The notes below the pieces were generated by a model. The model ran no database searches. It worked only from the letters and a program-made list of their open reading frames with translations, and was not told the DNA's origin. A stretch of 64,000 nucleotides of DNA from Helichrysum umbraculigerum. Its lineage: Eukaryota; Streptophyta; Magnoliopsida; Asterales; Asteraceae. Positions within the stretch are counted from its first letter, which is position 1, and every line of letters begins with the position of its first letter. Of this stretch, positions 23,594 through 33,819 are shown piece by piece. The DNA is taken from assembly GCA_949592205.1 (NCBI GenBank), contig CATIUR010000003.1, positions 160,383,759-160,447,758 on the forward strand, given 5' to 3'. A program made the translations under genes and the position numbers.

Positions 23594-24453
23594 CAGTGGC
23601 GGATGTACATTAGAAGAAGGGTATGCATTTGCATACTCTTGGAGAAAAATCACAAGTGTTAAGGGCGCGTTTAGTTACAGAAAAATTTCTCCATTTTTCT
23701 TTTTCCATTTTTCTAGAGAATGAGAAGTGTTTTACCTCTCTAGAAAAGAATGGAAAATCTAGAAAACATGTTTAGTTGCAAGGGGTGGAGTTTTCTTTTT
23801 CCAAGGAAGAGTAGAGATGAAAAACCATTAAAAGTAGTTTTCAACTTTGTAGTTATAAAAAGGAAAACAAGGATTTTCCTTTTCTTAGAATTTTTTTTTA
23901 GAAAACTCGAATTTGGACACGTTTTCTAATTTTCTTGTTTTCTTAGAGAATTTTTCTAGAAAAGTGGGGAGTTTTCTGTAACTAAACGCACCCTAAATCT
24001 TTTGAGAAAATCTTATATTCAATAAAACCATTAAGATTGCATACCCTATAATAATTCAGTGCACACCCTTTCCAAAATAGGCAACATCTCCTCTTAAAAA
24101 GCAACACTGAGTTCAATGTAAATATTAGATTTTTCATATACAGTCCCTTTGCATTGAACGTAAATGATGATATTTAAACTTACATTTTGATTTTTCTTGA
24201 TATGTTCAGTAAATATACTTTATAAATAAGTGAGGTGTCCCCTTATATTTACCTTTTAAAATTTTTTCTGTTGCAAAGTACTTTGTTTGTATTATAATGT
24301 ACTCGTTTATTATGTATTTGACTTAGTTATTTATCGAAACGAAAGAACCCGAACTAGCACCCGAACTCAAAAAGATACTTACTATAATATCTTCGTAAAA
24401 AAAAACTAACTATAAATTGCATACCCTTATACATATTTCTAGATCCGCCACTG
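23594..24453. mobile_element. hAT element, TSD ACATTAAA
   Basis: The inverted ends are CAGTGGCGGAT at both sides, and the exact 8-bp duplication ACATTAAA lies at 23586-23593 and 24454-24461. The CAGTGGCGGA end is a well-known plant hAT terminus. GGGTATGCA words occur in both subterminal regions. It is non-coding and holds a nested MITE at 23663-23993. Confidence 0.88.
23663..23993. mobile_element. Harbinger/Tourist MITE nested in the hAT element, TSD TAA
   Basis: The ends GGGCGCGTTTAGTTACAGAA and (reversed) GGGTGCGTTTAGTTACAGAA are near-identical. TAA at 23660-23662 and 23994-23996 is the 3-bp duplication. The GGG-CGTTT end and TAA target are typical of Tourist-like elements. The interior repeats TTTTCTAGAAAA-type words and is non-coding. 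Confidence 0.88.
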
Positions 24454-24631
24454 ACATTAAACATCCAAATACATAAAACAACGAAACAACTCAAAGCAAA
24501 ATCCGGACTTCATTTCAAAAGGTCCAAAGTATGTCAACAAACATATTCGCTTTACATCTCCGTGTTAATACAACATGAAACTCAAAGACAACCAATCCAT
24601 AATCCATAATATAATAACTCTATAACACCAA

Positions 24632-26095
24632 TCAAACCCACAAGAATGAGAATACCGCCACAAGCAGAATCATCAAGTTGTGCATTGTGACATCAATCTT
24701 TGAAACAAAATTTATATCATTACTACCAGGCGAATAGCCACCTTCGGGAGTATTTGTAGTCAACACAACAACAATCCAGTTGTCTTCAGAACCGATCCCA
24801 ATACCAGTATACTTTGTGTCGTTTAAGGAGTTTGAGTATTGGGATTGTGTGTAGTTGGAAAGTACAAGTGTCGGGTCAAGGTTAGGAACGCAAGCAGGAA
24901 GAATAGTTCCATCTCGTGTAGTGGTGACATTTAGATGACATTTGTCTAAAAGGTCTGGAAAGTTGGAAAATTCTGGTTCAGTACCTGGTACGGTGTTGGA
25001 ACCGGTGGTGTTTGTGCAGGGTTGTTTTTTGAGTTGGTCGGCTATTTTATCGGCTAGGCATTTAGCTCGGTCGTTTTGGGTTAGAGTTGTCAAGTTTAGG
25101 GTTGCTCTGTAGCTGTTGAGTCCCGAAAGAAGACTATCTTCTTCATCTGTAAAATGGAAAATGTAGTATTAATTCAATGGTAAAGTCATAACCAACAATT
25201 ATACATAGCTGCGGCTGATTCAAGTTGATGGTAGACGTGGCAACATGGGCATGTTGGGAGGGCGTATAGGTGATCTTTTAGCATGTGTCAAATCGGGTCA
25301 TACACTTTCTTGCCCATTTTTATAGAGATTAATTTTATGGGTTACTTATATGATTACAAAATGGAGTATTAAGGAAGGGAAACTCATATATTTCCTATGA
25401 ATAAAACTATTGCAGAGGTTATCGTATGTATTAGAAAAACACCTTTCACGAAGCGTTCAACCCTTTTGAGCGACTCTCCATGTAGCTAAAATGCTACACT
25501 ATTTTAACTGACCCATCTAAGCCAATTCATATATAAGACACAACCCAAATCGACGTATATTTCTAACTAAATGGATCAAATTTGACACCATTACTTGATA
25601 TATACTTGTAATGTTGGTTGATGTTCCAAACCTTTTGATTACCTACCTAGGGATTATGCAGGAACATAAAACAAAATCTCACATTTAAACACAAATTCAA
25701 GAGCAAACAAAAATAAAAATAAAAAGTCAATTTATCCCCAACAAATCCCTTATAATATATCAATTTAAGATCTATATAACTTTTAACTTATATATATTAT
25801 TATTATATATACACATAACAAATCAACCAATATCACCGACACAGACATATAGTTAACAAATCAGATCCAAATCTCACACATCATCTAATCAAACACATCA
25901 ATCTACAAAACCAACATATAATACAAAGCATAAGAAAAGGTAATTAACTTCACTAATTAACCAACTAGAAACAGTAGTTTATAAAGCATGATTTACAATG
26001 AAAGTGAACATACCATCACACTTTACAGTATGGTTGATGCAAAAGATTGAATGAAGGATGAGAGTTAAAATAATGTATCTTTGAACATACGCCAT
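24632..26095 (-). CDS. GPI-anchored secreted protein, At5g19230/At5g19250-like
   Basis: There are two exons: 26014-26095 and 24632-25146. The intron 25147-26013 has donor GTATGT and acceptor TTTTACAG, and joins in frame, giving about 198 residues. The first 26 residues are a signal peptide (MAYVQRYIILTLILHSIFC). The mature part has EEDSLLSGLNSYRA, LTTLTQNDRAKCLADKIADQ, several cysteines and N-X-S/T sites, and LNDTKYTGIGIGSEDNWIVVVLTTNTPEGG, the signature I associate with the Arabidopsis uncharacterized GPI-anchored proteins At5g19230/At5g19250/At3g06035. The C-terminus is hydrophobic (LMILLVAVFSFLWV), fitting GPI attachment at a nearby small residue. It should sit on the outer plasma membrane. 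Its molecular role is not established. It is the only intact host gene here and is surrounded by transposons. Confidence 0.87.
25147..26013 (-). other. Intron of the GPI-anchored protein gene
   Basis: At 867 bp it is larger than both exons and AT-rich, and it contains a likely decayed hAT element (25232-25593). Confidence 0.8.
25232..25593. mobile_element. Possible decayed hAT element in the intron
   Basis: TAGACGTGGCAACATGGGC on the left faces (reversed) TAATGGTGTCAAATTTGA on the right, resembling the TAG-GCTGGCAAA ends of the 372-bp element at 11539. The length (362 bp) is similar too. The putative 8-bp duplications share only TTGAT, so this is tentative. Confidence 0.35.
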
Positions 26096-26170
26096 TTGTT
26101 TGTTGGTTGGTTTGTTGGTTTGTTTGGTCGGTGAAAGAAATGAAGAAGAAAGATGATGGATGATAAAATG

Positions 26171-26177
26171 ATTTATA
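26171..26177 (-). promoter_or_regulatory. TATA box of the GPI-anchored protein gene
   Basis: On the minus strand CTCTATAAATCA lies about 80 bp before the ATG at 26095, a normal core-promoter spacing. Confidence 0.6.
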
Positions 26178-27058
26178 GAGTCAAGTTTTGCGATGTGTGA
26201 AGTTAGTGAAACGGTGTCGTGTTATTAGGACATCATTTTCAAGCTGTTGATCAACTTTGAAGGATTGACAATATTAGTCCCTTATACTTGATTTTGGTGT
26301 TTATTGGTCCTTATAGTAATTTACTGCGAATAATATGGAGGTTTGTTAGGGCTTAGGGGTGAGTAATATGGGCTTATGTTTAACTGGATTGGGTTACTAG
26401 ATGTGTGGTCCACTTGTTTAAGATTATCGAATCAAAATGATTTACGACTTACAAGTACAAAGTATCATACATAGTTACTTTCTTTTAAGGTAAGGCAGGA
26501 CTACAAATGAGTTACACTATTATCTTGAGTAAATATGACTCGTTTATGTGATTTATACAAATTTACGAAAATGATAAAAAAATTGCTTTATCGCCTCAAG
26601 AAGTTTATTTTTACCTCGTATAAATGATCCATTTGTCACTTGAAATGACTAAAATACCCTCTTCATTGGTATTGTTTTATAAAAAATGAATTAAACATTG
26701 ATTAGGGTATTTTAGGCATTACAAGGTGCGAGCGAACCACCTAGTAGACAAAAGTGAAATTGTTGGATTGATAATGCGACAAGAGTCGAGGGATGATTTT
26801 TGTAAATTTATATAAATAATGAGGACCATTCACGAATTTTACTCTTTGACTTTAAATGAAACTTGAATTTTAAATTTATGATTGATAACTATTTCATTAA
26901 AAGTAGTTACTCTGTATAATAAAAATAAGATTAAAGTATCCCACGATGGTTTTGTGTTACTTTTTTATATGCTTCATGCGAGAATAAATGCACATGGAGC
27001 CATGGGTAAGTGGCGAAAGCCGAAGTATCAAGGAAAGTGAAAGAGGTTTTTCAAATAC

Positions 27059-27060
<2 letters not shown>
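26178..27060. other. Intergenic DNA upstream of the GPI gene
   Basis: No coding region. It holds the upstream promoter region of the GPI gene and a possible inverted-repeat element at 26527-26844. Confidence 0.5.
26527..26844. mobile_element. Possible MITE with GAGTAAA ends
   Basis: GAGTAAATATGACTC on the left and reversed GAGTAAAATTCGTGAATGG on the right are followed inward by matching TTTATryAAATTTAC stretches. No clear TSD was found. Confidence 0.4.

Positions 27061-27112
<52 letters not shown>
27061..27112. repeat. (TA)n microsatellite
   Basis: About 26 uninterrupted TA units. Confidence 0.98.
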
Positions 27113-27113
<1 letters not shown>

Positions 27114-28387
27114 TTAGACATTAAACCCGTGTATATATACGGGTCGTTGATTTCTAATATAAAATTTCGTATTTAGTATCTTGATTTTAATAGTAAAGTG
27201 TGTAAGTTAATATGTATATTAAGCATTTAGTTGAATTTATGATAATATTACTTTATGTAAATAGATTTATATAAGTAGAGATTGAAAAATTAAAAGTTTT
27301 TGAAACTAAGTTAGTGAAAAAATTAATCATTTTAGGTTTATATGAATTTATATAAGTATAGATTAAAAAATTAAAAGTTTTTGAAACCAAGTTAGTGAAA
27401 AAAATTAATTATTTTAAGTCTATATTAACATTATAGATCGATTTGGACAATGTTTTAATTAATGAATTAAATATTTTTTTATATGTACGTGAGTAGTTGA
27501 TTAAAATATTAGTTTAATAAGTTAGAGATCTTATTTTAAAATTTGCTAAAATAAAAGGACTTAATTGATAAATTAAAGTTTAATTAGAATGATAACGTCA
27601 TAAAGTTAAGACCCGCGACAGCGCGGGTAGGTCAAGTGAAACTTTTAAATAAGTTCAATGGTTTTAAGTATCCATGTTCAAAATTGAAGTTGTTTGTGAC
27701 TAATATAATTTTTACGTTGTTATATCATGTACTGTAGTAATCTAAGAAATTTAAGAATAATATAATAAATTTAAAAGTTGTTATAGTACTTGTGTGCTGA
27801 ATTAAACCTTACATCTGGAGTCAATTGATGAAATTGACTATACTAAAACCATTGAAGTCAATTGGAGTCAATTGATGTTATACTAAAACATCGGTATTTT
27901 AATTAAGTTAGGATTTGGTTTCTATAATAAGATAAATTCAAAGGATTCAATTATAATATTCATAATTTATTTATTATAATATTAAATTTAATTAAATAAT
28001 TTTATAAAATATTTCATTATCATCGATTTAGCTATTTGAAGTAGTATTGGATTCAATTTCGTCTGATAATATTCATACTGGGTAAATGAGTTTTAGAGTG
28101 TTTTATTATGTGGGCTTTTGAAAAGGTTTAATAAAATGTATTCCACTATTTTTGGCCCATATAAAACATATTTGATAAATCATAAATGGGTTTCTGAGTG
28201 TTTTATTATATGGGCGGTTGAAAAGGTTTAATGGTTATACATCTTATAAATATTATATTAAGAAATTTAAGTAGTTTTGCCCCCATTTAACAATTTATTA
28301 TATTATATTATATTTAATATTAATATTTAATCATTATTTTTAGCCTATTTATTCGTTGTTATTTTCACGAAGTACTATACAAAGACT
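27113..28387. other. AT-rich DNA with Helitron-like hairpins and duplications
   Basis: No gene. Two GC-rich hairpins stand out in AT-rich sequence: ACCCGTGTATATATACGGGT (27127-27146) and ACCCGCGACAGCGCGGGT (27610-27627). Similar hairpins sit near Helitron 3' ends, and the first is followed nine bases later by CTAA-T. I could not define full elements. Another local duplication involves GTGTTTTATTATgTGGGC near 28098 and 28199. Confidence 0.45.
27264..27426 (+). repeat. Tandem duplication, about 82-bp unit, two copies
   Basis: The unit from GATTTATATAAGTA to TTTTAGGTTTATAT is followed by a second copy with a handful of substitutions. Confidence 0.8.
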
Positions 28388-28397
28388 TTGATTGTTT

Positions 28398-29155
28398 GAG
28401 TAAGGTTCAAATGAGTACACCAATTTTGAGTGAGAATGAGGGAACCAACAGATTTCTGCCATGTGTCACTTTATTCTCTCTCCTCCACATTTTTAAAAAT
28501 TAAATATCTCACAAACGGTAAGTCGAAAAATCATGAAAATTGCACCATAAAATTCAGCGTTTTCTCCTCTTCGATTTGCCGTCCCTCAAGGCATACTTTT
28601 GACAACTTTTTTTTTCTCATTTTTTGGTGGGTTTCACAAATTAGTAACACATGTGTTAGTGATTACTTGTACATTTAATTTGTGGTTAAGGTTGGGGTTT
28701 AGGGTTAGGTTTAGGGTTTAGTAGGGTTTATGGTTTAGGGTTTATAAGGGTTTAGGGTTTAGAAGGGGTTCAAGGTTTAGGGTTTAGCGTTTTGTAAAGC
28801 GTTTAGGGTTCCCCGAAACCCCAAACCTCAAACCCTAAACCATAACCCCTAAACCACAAACCCTAAACCCTAAACGCAACACTTTAACACATGTGTTAGT
28901 AAATGTGAAACCCACCAAAAAAATGAAAAAAAAAACTTTTCGAAAGTATGTCTTGAGGGACGGCAAATCGAAGAGGAGAAAACGACGAATTTAATTGTGC
29001 AATTTTCATAATTTTTCGATTTGTCGTTTGTGAGATAATTGATGTTGGGAGTAAATGAGTTTTGTGCATGTGAAACATTCTCTTTGTACACATGGCTTGA
29101 TATCATTGGTTCCCTCATTCTCACACAAATTCCTATTCTCATTTGAACTCTACCC
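28398..29155. mobile_element. Mutator-type foldback element with telomere-repeat core, TSD TTGATTGTTT
   Basis: The left end GAGTAAGGTTCAAATGAG and reversed right end GGGTAGAGTTCAAATGAG begin arms of about 260-270 bp that pair along nearly their whole length (28398-28660 with 28883-29155). A 10-bp duplication TTGATTGTTT lies at 28388-28397 and 29156-29165. No transposase is present. It belongs to the same family as 32182-36594, as shared ends and AACACATGTGTTAG motifs at the inner arm ends show. The core is telomere-like sequence. Confidence 0.88.
28685..28880. repeat. Degenerate interstitial telomeric repeats, inverted
   Basis: Many TTTAGGG units (plant telomere type) with spacers run to about 28808, and then the complementary CCCTAAA units follow to about 28877. 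The two orientations face each other at the centre of the foldback element. Confidence 0.85.
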
Positions 29156-29165
29156 TTGATTGTTT

Positions 29166-29483
29166 TGCTAGCTAAGATCAGAATATCAGATGATGCATCG
29201 TAATTAGATCTACAGTAAATTTAAAAAAATATCGTAAATATTTGATGATAACAACGGATCAAATTTAAGATGGTTTTTTATAATTATTTGACCTTTCAAA
29301 TATCGTAAATATTTGATGATAACTACGGATCAAATTTGAGATGGTTTTTTATAATTATTTGATGGGGGTAAATCGTAACATTATTATTTTTAATCTTATT
29401 TAATCATATACCATTGGATCAAATTGGAAAAAACCCCATCTAAGAGTGGAAACTTCTCCATGGGATTTTGGTTTATATATTTA
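29166..29483. other. Short AT-rich stretch with a 71-bp tandem duplication
   Basis: The unit ATATCGTAAATATTTGATGA to TTATTTGACCTTTCAA (29229-29299) is repeated at 29300-29361 with few changes. No gene is seen. Confidence 0.75.
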
Positions 29484-30182
29484 CTAGATAAAAGACCCGC
29501 GAAAACGCGGGTGTGTCTAATTTTTATAAATATATTTTATATTATAATTGAGTGAAATCAGTAATATTGGAGAAATATGTATCAAGAAATCATATTGTAA
29601 TATTAATTTTTTTTTTTTAGTTGTGTAGGAAATGAGTATTGTTGATAGGTGTTTTAATTGGTTTTAGATTTTATGATTGTATTGTATTTTTGATAGCATG
29701 TATTTGAATTGTCATTTTATATTGTATTTAAACGAATGGACTAAATAATGGTTGGGTCATGTGTGGATTGCTTTTTCATATTACTTAATGTTTTATATAG
29801 CATTTTAGACAGCACAGGTAATGATAACGACTAATCTGTAAATGAATTTAGTGACTTTAACACCTTAACTTATTCTATTGCTACTATATTTGCAAATCTC
29901 TTAATGAAAGTGTAATAAGCTTCCAATCGCAATTGAGTATGCATATATCAAATTGTCAATCCGTAACCATCTACATATACTTCTGCAAATAAATGGTGGA
30001 TGCTAAAACTTTATCAAATTTGGTGTTTATATGGTCATTAATGGCTTTTAAATACGTACTATAATATACGTTAGTAATTCATATATTAAAATAGCTAACA
30101 CTATATAGACTAAAACAAAGAAAACATCTTCATAGTATCATTTAGCATCCATTCAATAGATCAATAAATAATATCTAAAAAC

Positions 30183-30335
30183 ACAAATTAAGGACAACAT
30201 CACACAAATTACAATCCTACTTCCTAACAAATATCCCCAAAATACAAACTAAAAAAAACGCAAATTAAGGACAACAGCAAACAAATTAGAATCCTACTTC
30301 CTAACAAATATCCCCAAAATACAAACTCAAAAAAA
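30183..30335 (+). repeat. Tandem duplication in the Helitron, about 75-bp unit
   Basis: The phrase CAAATTAAGGACAACA through TATCCCCAAAATACAAACT occurs twice in a row with few differences. Confidence 0.8.
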
Positions 30336-30364
30336 ACGCAGAAGAAACTTTTTATAAAACTTAC

Positions 30365-30505
30365 ATGCTCATCGGCAGCAACAATGTCCGTGATGTTATT
30401 CCTAAAATACTGCTTCCACATGTTGAGAATTTGTATTTTTATGGTTGAATTTTTGGAATCAGCATCGATATCTCTAACACAGTTTAAAAGATCTTGTGAA
30501 GCCAT
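30365..30505 (-). pseudogene. RPA-like first exon inside the Helitron
   Basis: The ATG at 30505 opens 47 codons that stop exactly at a splice donor (GAGCAT then GTAAGT). The peptide has the pattern of the start of a plant RPA1-like OB fold: MASQDLLNCV, then STIKIQILNMWKQYF and a turn ending AADEH. Plant Helitrons often carry RPA-like genes, so this is probably a remnant of the element's own gene and not a host exon, though capture is possible. No later exon is found: the sequence beyond the donor is low complexity and reads into stops. Similarity is from memory and the peptide is short. Confidence 0.5.
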
Positions 30506-30635
30506 TGAAGAGACGCTAGGGTTTTTTAGGGGTTTTTTGCCTTCCGTGAGAGCGTGATGCGATTATAATGCGAGGGGTTTTTTAAGGTTCGCAAGACTGA
30601 TGTTAGGTTTTTCTTCCTTCCGTGAAAACCTTAGC

Positions 30636-31411
30636 AATTTATAGGTAACTATGAGATTGAATTGTAAGCTTATTTGGATTTCTCAAAATATATATATATT
30701 TATATATAGTTTATAGATCGAGGAATATTTAATCAAATAAAATATTTATAAGATATATGAATTAAAAATATTCATAATATTTGTTTCAATATTAATTTAA
30801 ACCAACTTTAAAGTCTGTCCGACTTTGTTGTAATCAAAAATCGTTTTCTAAAATTTATTTATTAATTAAATATTATATTAAATGGATATATTTTAATTTA
30901 AATACAAAAGGGTGTTAAGTGTAACAATCATTGAATTAATCTAGATCGTTGGATCAGGATGGAAAAAACCAATTAAGGGTTGAGATTTTCCCAAGCTATT
31001 TTGCTTTAAGTATATTTTAGAATTTATAGGTAACTATGAGATTGAATTGTAAGCTTATTTGGATTTCTCAAAATATATATATATATTTATATATTTATAT
31101 ATAGTTTATAGATCGAGGAATATTTAATCAAATAAAATATTTATAAGATATATGAATTAAAAATATTCATAATATTTGTTTCAATATTAATTTAAACCAA
31201 CTTTAAAGTCTGTCCGACTTTGTTGTAATCAAAAATCGTTTTCTAAAATTTATTTATTAATTAAATATTATATTAAATGGATATATTTTAATTTAAATAC
31301 AAAAGGGTGCTAAGTGTAACAATCATTGAATTAATCTAGATCGTTGGATCAGGATGGAAAAAACCAATTAAGGGTTGAGATTTTCCCAAGCTATTTTGCT
31401 TTAAGTATATT
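30636..31411 (+). repeat. 385-bp tandem duplication of the Helitron 5' end
   Basis: 30636-31020 and 31021-31411 start with AATTTATAGGTAACTATGAG and run almost identically to GCTTTAAGTATATTTTA. The differences are mainly in a TA microsatellite. The result is two stacked copies of the transposon's 5' end. Confidence 0.9.
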
Positions 31412-31418
31412 TTATAGA

Positions 31419-32171
31419 TATAAGATATTGAAACCTTATGAGAGTTAATTTTGAGGTTGTCGTTCACAACTTGAAGCTCACACAAACCAACCAAACATAT
31501 AAAAGAAATCATATTTCATTCTTTTTTCCATATCCTCCAACCAAACACCTTTTATTAGTTTATGAATTGAGTCACTATTTCAATTCTCACACGAGCAAAT
31601 GATAGAGAATTGGAATCCTCACATTACATCTTATGGCTTGCTTTGGATCAAGAATAGGGCACCATCAAAATTGGAGTTTGAAAAGATTGGGCTAGACTTT
31701 GATTTTGGGTTATCGTAAAAATCTTTGTAATGGCGTTATAGGCATTAGTTTGTCTATTGTGATGTTCTACTAGCACCTTGCTAGTATATTAATAAAATCG
31801 GCTTTTCAAAAAAATACATTTTCGTTAATCAAGAGAGTAAATTGAAAAGATTAAATGCTTTTATAAATCAAGATCGTAAAACTATATGCTTTTGAATCCT
31901 ACATCGAGATCTCAATAATCATGGTTTTATATTTAAAATTTTTAGCCTTTTCAATAAACCCGGAAATATAAGCTGGAAATTATGTGAATAAAGAAACTGA
32001 ACTATATTTTAAATGGTAATAAATCGATAATCTATAACCCCTTATTGAGCATTTACATATTTTTACCTTAAACTTAGTCAAGGGAATATGAAAAATCCCC
32101 AATATGCCCTTTAATTTTGTTAATGAAATCAATCGGACCAGACTTAAAATATATCTCAATCTCTTATGTTA
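31419..32171. other. Intergenic AT-rich DNA, no gene seen
   Basis: No supported coding sequence or RNA gene. It ends in the 10-bp duplication of the next element. Confidence 0.55.
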
Positions 32172-32658
32172 TTAGTTGCAAGAGTAGGGTTCAAATGAGT
32201 ACATCCTTTTTAAGTGAGAATGGGGGAACCATTCTGAGCCATCAGATTTGGGAGATCAATGGTCCATATTAATACATCATTTTTTAATTAAAAAAATCAA
32301 GTTAAATTATTTTTTGGGCGGAGGGGTAAAATGGTAAATGTGCCATTTAATTAATTAATTGCTTTTTCCACTTTATGTTCAAAAAAAATCACACAGTTAC
32401 ATTCATTCTCTCTTGTTCCTTTGGCTTTCTCTCTCTGCGATTCTCACCCAAAACCCTAGAAATCCAATTCCTTTAAAAAAAAAAATCAACAAATCATCGA
32501 TGTTTTTCCCTAAAATCATCATTTTAGTCATCTACATCCTTCGATTTAACTTTCTATCTGTTCCTTTTTTACCGTAAAATCATTTTGTGAAACCCTGGTT
32601 TTCAAAATCGTTCAAAAACGAAATAGCACGGATTTCTATAACCAGCGTACCTTCGTAA

Positions 32659-32740
32659 ATGGATATTCGTGATGAGATTGCGGCAGTACGAACATCTTCA
32701 CCTCCGATTGATGCTCTACCTATCACATCCGTACCACTAC
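32659..32740 (+). pseudogene. First exon of an unrecognised gene in the large MULE
   Basis: The ATG at 32659 follows a CT-rich, leader-like stretch. The frame (MDIRDEIAAVRTSSPPIDAL and on) runs to a GTTAGT donor at 32741, where the open frame also stops. It looks like a real first exon driven from the left TIR. The partner exon may be 33327-33545, but I could not find an acceptor that joins them in frame. Confidence 0.4.
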
Positions 32741-33326
32741 GTTAGTATTTCTTCGATTTTTGTTTTTATATAATTTTTTCTTTCAATATATTAACATTTG
32801 CACTATAGGTTGCTGTTTTGATCTTGTATTTGCATGTTATATGTTTAGATGTGACTGGATTGAAATTAAGGTTTTACTAACACACGTGTTAGTTTTGTTT
32901 AATAAGTTTTTAGTTTATGCAAGTGCTATTTAGGTCTGTTATGGTTTCAAATGTTTATTGGAAAAGCCCTAAAAGACTAATTAAAATTGATGTTGATTGT
33001 CATGTTTACTCTCATGTATTCACTACCATGCTTTTTTATAGTTACTTGCATATGTGTTTGGTTATATCTTTTTTGTTTTGTTGTCTCTGAAATGTGAGTA
33101 CCTCCATAGTTTTTACACTTTTTTAAGCTTAGCATCATGTTTGTTTTGTATGCTGTAACACATGTGTTTGTGGCTTGAATCACACATACTAATATACATT
33201 ATCACATATGTTAGCATTCTGTTGTAGTTATTATTTGACCATTAAATAATTTTCCTTACAATTTTTTTAAGTGTTATCATAATCTGTTTTACACATTTTT
33301 TTTCTTTTTGCTTTTGGTTTTTGCAT

Positions 33327-33545
33327 ATGGATCATTATCGTGGTGAGGCTTCTTCAAAGTTTGTTTGTGGACTGGCTGAGGAAGGTAGTATGCAGAACCT
33401 GCAGCTTTTGCGTTTGAGGATAAAGTACGCTGCTAAGATGTTGATGCACGAACAAAACATTCACGGAAAACGTGTTAACTCGTTTGCTGATCATTTCGTG
33501 CATTCGTACTCACGTGACAAAGAATGTGAAGATGATACATCGTAG
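33327..33545 (+). pseudogene. Unrecognised 72-codon ORF in the large MULE
   Basis: From ATG at 33327 to the stop at 33543, with ordinary codon use and no low complexity, unlike the DNA around it. The central helix-like part (QLLRLRIKYAAKMLMHEQNI) vaguely recalls C-terminal parts of plant Ulp1-type proteins carried by some MULEs, but I would not name it. It could be the last exon of the gene starting at 32659. Confidence 0.4.
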
Positions 33546-33819
33546 TTTGGCTTTGGATTTTAGGCTTTTCTGTAATTACAATTGTTCATAACAGTATTTA
33601 GTTATTATCTTTTGGAATCAGGGGGTGTTAGGCACCATGTACTCAACTACATTTTGTTGATAATAGAGTTTTATCATATATTTTTTTGAATCTAAGTATG
33701 TCTGCTATGATGCAGTCAAGTACAATTGGTTATATTACTATGGTTTATATTTTTTTGTGGAATTGTTTGTCTGTGTGCATATTTTATGACATCTCTTTTT
33801 ACTTATGATGTATGTTGCG

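Larger units (their letters stand above)
29484..31418 (-). mobile_element. Non-autonomous Helitron, 1.9 kb
   Basis: On the minus strand the 3' end reads CCCGCGTTTTCGCGGG (perfect hairpin), eight bases, then CTAG followed by T, the standard Helitron end. The 5' end reads TCTATAAAATATAC at 31418 and is preceded by A, so insertion was between A and T without duplication, as Helitrons do. There is no Rep/helicase. It carries an RPA-like first exon and a tandem duplication of its 5' end. Confidence 0.72.

Noticed and set aside
28685..28880. A true chromosome end
   Set aside because: The repeats are short, degenerate, inverted and enclosed in a transposon with TSDs and ordinary DNA on both sides.
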